A stretch of 64,000 nucleotides of DNA, taken from positions 16,344 to 80,343 of the forward strand of contig SWDG01000025.1 of assembly GCA_005116965.1 (NCBI GenBank). The letters are read 5' to 3'. A program made the position numbers and the translations under genes. Below, in pieces: positions 62,571-64,000 of this stretch. Every line of letters starts with the position of its first letter. The stretch's first letter is position 1. The notes under the pieces are model-generated. The model did no database searches. It saw only the letters and a program-made list of their open reading frames with translations, and had not been told where the DNA came from. The DNA comes from Nitrospira sp. GTDB lineage: Bacteria; Nitrospirota; Nitrospiria; Nitrospirales; Nitrospiraceae.

Positions 62571-64000
62571 TGCTTGGACCGATACAAGTCAGTGCCTTGA
62601 ATGTGATGCCGCAGCTCGTCGGCCCGTATTTTCCCACGGGAACGGAGATTACGGTACATCGCCAGAGCCCACAGGGGAAAGTACTGACAATACCAATGAT
62701 ACCGAAGATAAAACACGCGTGGAAACCCCGTGCCGGTATGACTAATTTCCTCCCACGATCCATCCTTCATTTGCCAACGAAGGAGGAATTGTACCCCACG
62801 CGCAACACTGAAGGAATCAACCGCATCAGCCGACATCAACGCCATCAACGCCCATGCTGTTTGTGAGGGTGTGCTCTCCCCTTTACCGTGAACCTCACTA
62901 TCGTCCCTATAGGAGAGACAGGACTCACCCCACCCACCGTCAGGATTCTGTTTCGATTCCAACCAGGCAACCGCCCGACGAATATACGGCGCCGAGAGAT
63001 CTTCTCCGATGGCCCTGAGTCCTGCTAAGACAGACCACGTCCCGTAGATATAATTGACACCCCAGCGTCCGTACCAACTGCCGTCTTTCTCCTGCTCTTT
63101 CTTGAGGAACGCTAGTGCCGGTCCGGCAGCTGGATGCGTCTTGTCGTATCCCAATGCGCCGAGCATCTCCAAACAACGCCCGGCCAGATCGGAAGTACTG
63201 GGGTCCAAGAGCGCTTTATGATCGGCGAAGGGGATATAGTTGAAGACGACTCGGTTGTTGTCTTTATCATAGGCACCCCAGCCGCCGTCGGATCCCTGCA
63301 TCGCCAAGACCCAGCGCATCCCGCGGCCAATAGACTCGTTCAGCTCGTCCTCATGACCGGGAATCTTCAATTTCGAGAGCGCCATGATGACCACAGCGGA
63401 ATCATCAACATCCGGATACGATTCATTCTCAAACTGGAAGTACCATCCACCTGGTTTCGCGTTCGGTGAGGAGATGATCCAGTCACCGACAGCCTTGGTT
63501 TGCCGAGACATAAGATACCGGCCTGCTTTTTGGAGCGAAGGATGATCCTGCGGCACTCCCGCTTCAACCAGCGCATTCATAAGCAACGCGGTATCCCAAA
63601 CAGGAGAAAAACAGGGCTGGAGATGGAGAGTGGGAACGGACTCACCATCGACCGTCATGGAATCGTAGACTTCTAATGCCTCGATCTCGCGAAGCGCCTT
63701 GACGACCAGGGGATCATCGGCATCGTACCCTAAGCATTGAAGTGCCATGATGGAATTCGCCATCGCCGGATAGATGGCACCGAGTCCACCGGCCCCTTTA
63801 AGGTGATCCACCATCCAGCAAGCAGCTTTGTGCAGCGCTTTTTCCCGTAACGCCCGCATGGGCATCCGATCATACAGTTTCAGCATCACATCTAATGCCA
63901 CAAAGAAGTTGTGCGGGGTGAACCAGGCCTGATCCTTGTTGAACGGAGGGTATTTCCAATAGCGAACCTCCGGGCGCGGGATGGGGTACAACTCATCGAT
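62567..64000 (-). CDS. shc: squalene-hopene cyclase, 3' part (5' end outside window)
   Basis: Converts squalene to hopene on the inner membrane face. The frame is open to the right edge, so the N-terminal part is missing; about 477 C-terminal residues are visible. The acid catalytic motif DVDD lies at 63401-63412. Several QW motifs are seen (GGWYFQFENE, DGGWGAYDK, DGSWYGRWGVNYIYGTW, DGGWGESCLSYRD, DGSWEEI). The end is EISHTGTGFPRVFYLRYHWYCQYFPLWAL. It overlaps hpnG by four bases. Confidence 0.96.
   Translation of the reverse strand: MDELYPIPRPEVRYWKYPPFNKDQAWFTPHNFFVALDVMLKLYDRMPMRALREKALHKAACWMVDHLKGAGGLGAIYPAMANSIMALQCLGYDADDPLVVKALREIEALEVYDSMTVDGESVPTLHLQPCFSPVWDTALLMNALVEAGVPQDHPSLQKAGRYLMSRQTKAVGDWIISSPNAKPGGWYFQFENESYPDVDDSAVVIMALSKLKIPGHEDELNESIGRGMRWVLAMQGSDGGWGAYDKDNNRVVFNYIPFADHKALLDPSTSDLAGRCLEMLGALGYDKTHPAAGPALAFLKKEQEKDGSWYGRWGVNYIYGTWSVLAGLRAIGEDLSAPYIRRAVAWLESKQNPDGGWGESCLSYRDDSEVHGKGESTPSQTAWALMALMSADAVDSFSVARGVQFLLRWQMKDGSWEEISHTGTGFPRVFYLRYHWYCQYFPLWALAMYRNLRSRGKIRADELRHHIQGTDLYRSKH

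Overview
The window reads as a chromosomal segment of a Nitrospira-type bacterium (phylum Nitrospirota; nitrite- or ammonia-oxidising lineage), moderately GC-rich and densely coded. This is inferred from family content. The strongest indicator is one 11.7 kb minus-strand respiratory cluster holding two cytochrome bd-like membrane subunits, a cytochrome b / Rieske / cytochrome c module, several further c-type cytochromes and an ethylbenzene-dehydrogenase-type haem b protein. A hopanoid (hpnH, hpnG, squalene-hopene cyclase) and Mla lipid-transport neighbourhood follows. No marker gene such as rRNA or nxrAB is present, so the genus call is an inference.

Layout. 0-6.2 kb: tRNA-Ser, small unknown proteins, a lipocalin, MsrB, a large lipoprotein and a beta-hydroxyacid dehydrogenase. 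6.4-19.1 kb: a 27-residue membrane microprotein, a DsbA-like oxidoreductase, a hybrid histidine kinase, an orphan FlgC-like rod protein, a B12-binding radical SAM protein, a cysteine-containing porin, 1-Cys peroxiredoxin, a pentapeptide-repeat protein, a DUF748/AsmA-like giant and tRNA-Arg. 19.5-35 kb is an accessory zone. It carries an IS110-family element with a structured upstream region, a haemagglutinin-type exoprotein, two free-standing subtilase-propeptide-like proteins, an OmpA-like protein beside a truncated Gram-negative sortase, a nuclease, an RRM protein and a LuxR-type regulator. It also holds many very small proteins, one apparently starting at ATC, and ends at tRNA-Thr. 35-38 kb: a caspase-fold lipoprotein whose catalytic pair looks lost, and a UbiA prenyltransferase.

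38.1-49.9 kb is the electron-transfer cluster, all on the minus strand and tightly packed. Transcription runs from a cytochrome c lipoprotein through bd-like subunit A, cytochrome c, PRC-barrel/Rieske fusion, cytochrome b, an unknown membrane protein, bd-like subunit B, two membrane cytochromes c and the haem b protein to a dihaem cytochrome c. The set looks like a quinol-oxidising bc complex physically and genetically joined to bd-like membrane subunits.

50-64 kb: hpnH with two small companions, tRNA-Cys, a GT87 glycosyltransferase, ispG and dxs (MEP isoprenoid pathway), an outer-membrane barrel, mlaC-mlaD-mlaF-mlaE, hpnG and the 3' part of squalene-hopene cyclase, which runs off the right edge. 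This groups isoprenoid precursor supply, hopanoid synthesis and side-chain attachment with an outer-membrane lipid transporter, as a membrane-lipid locus.
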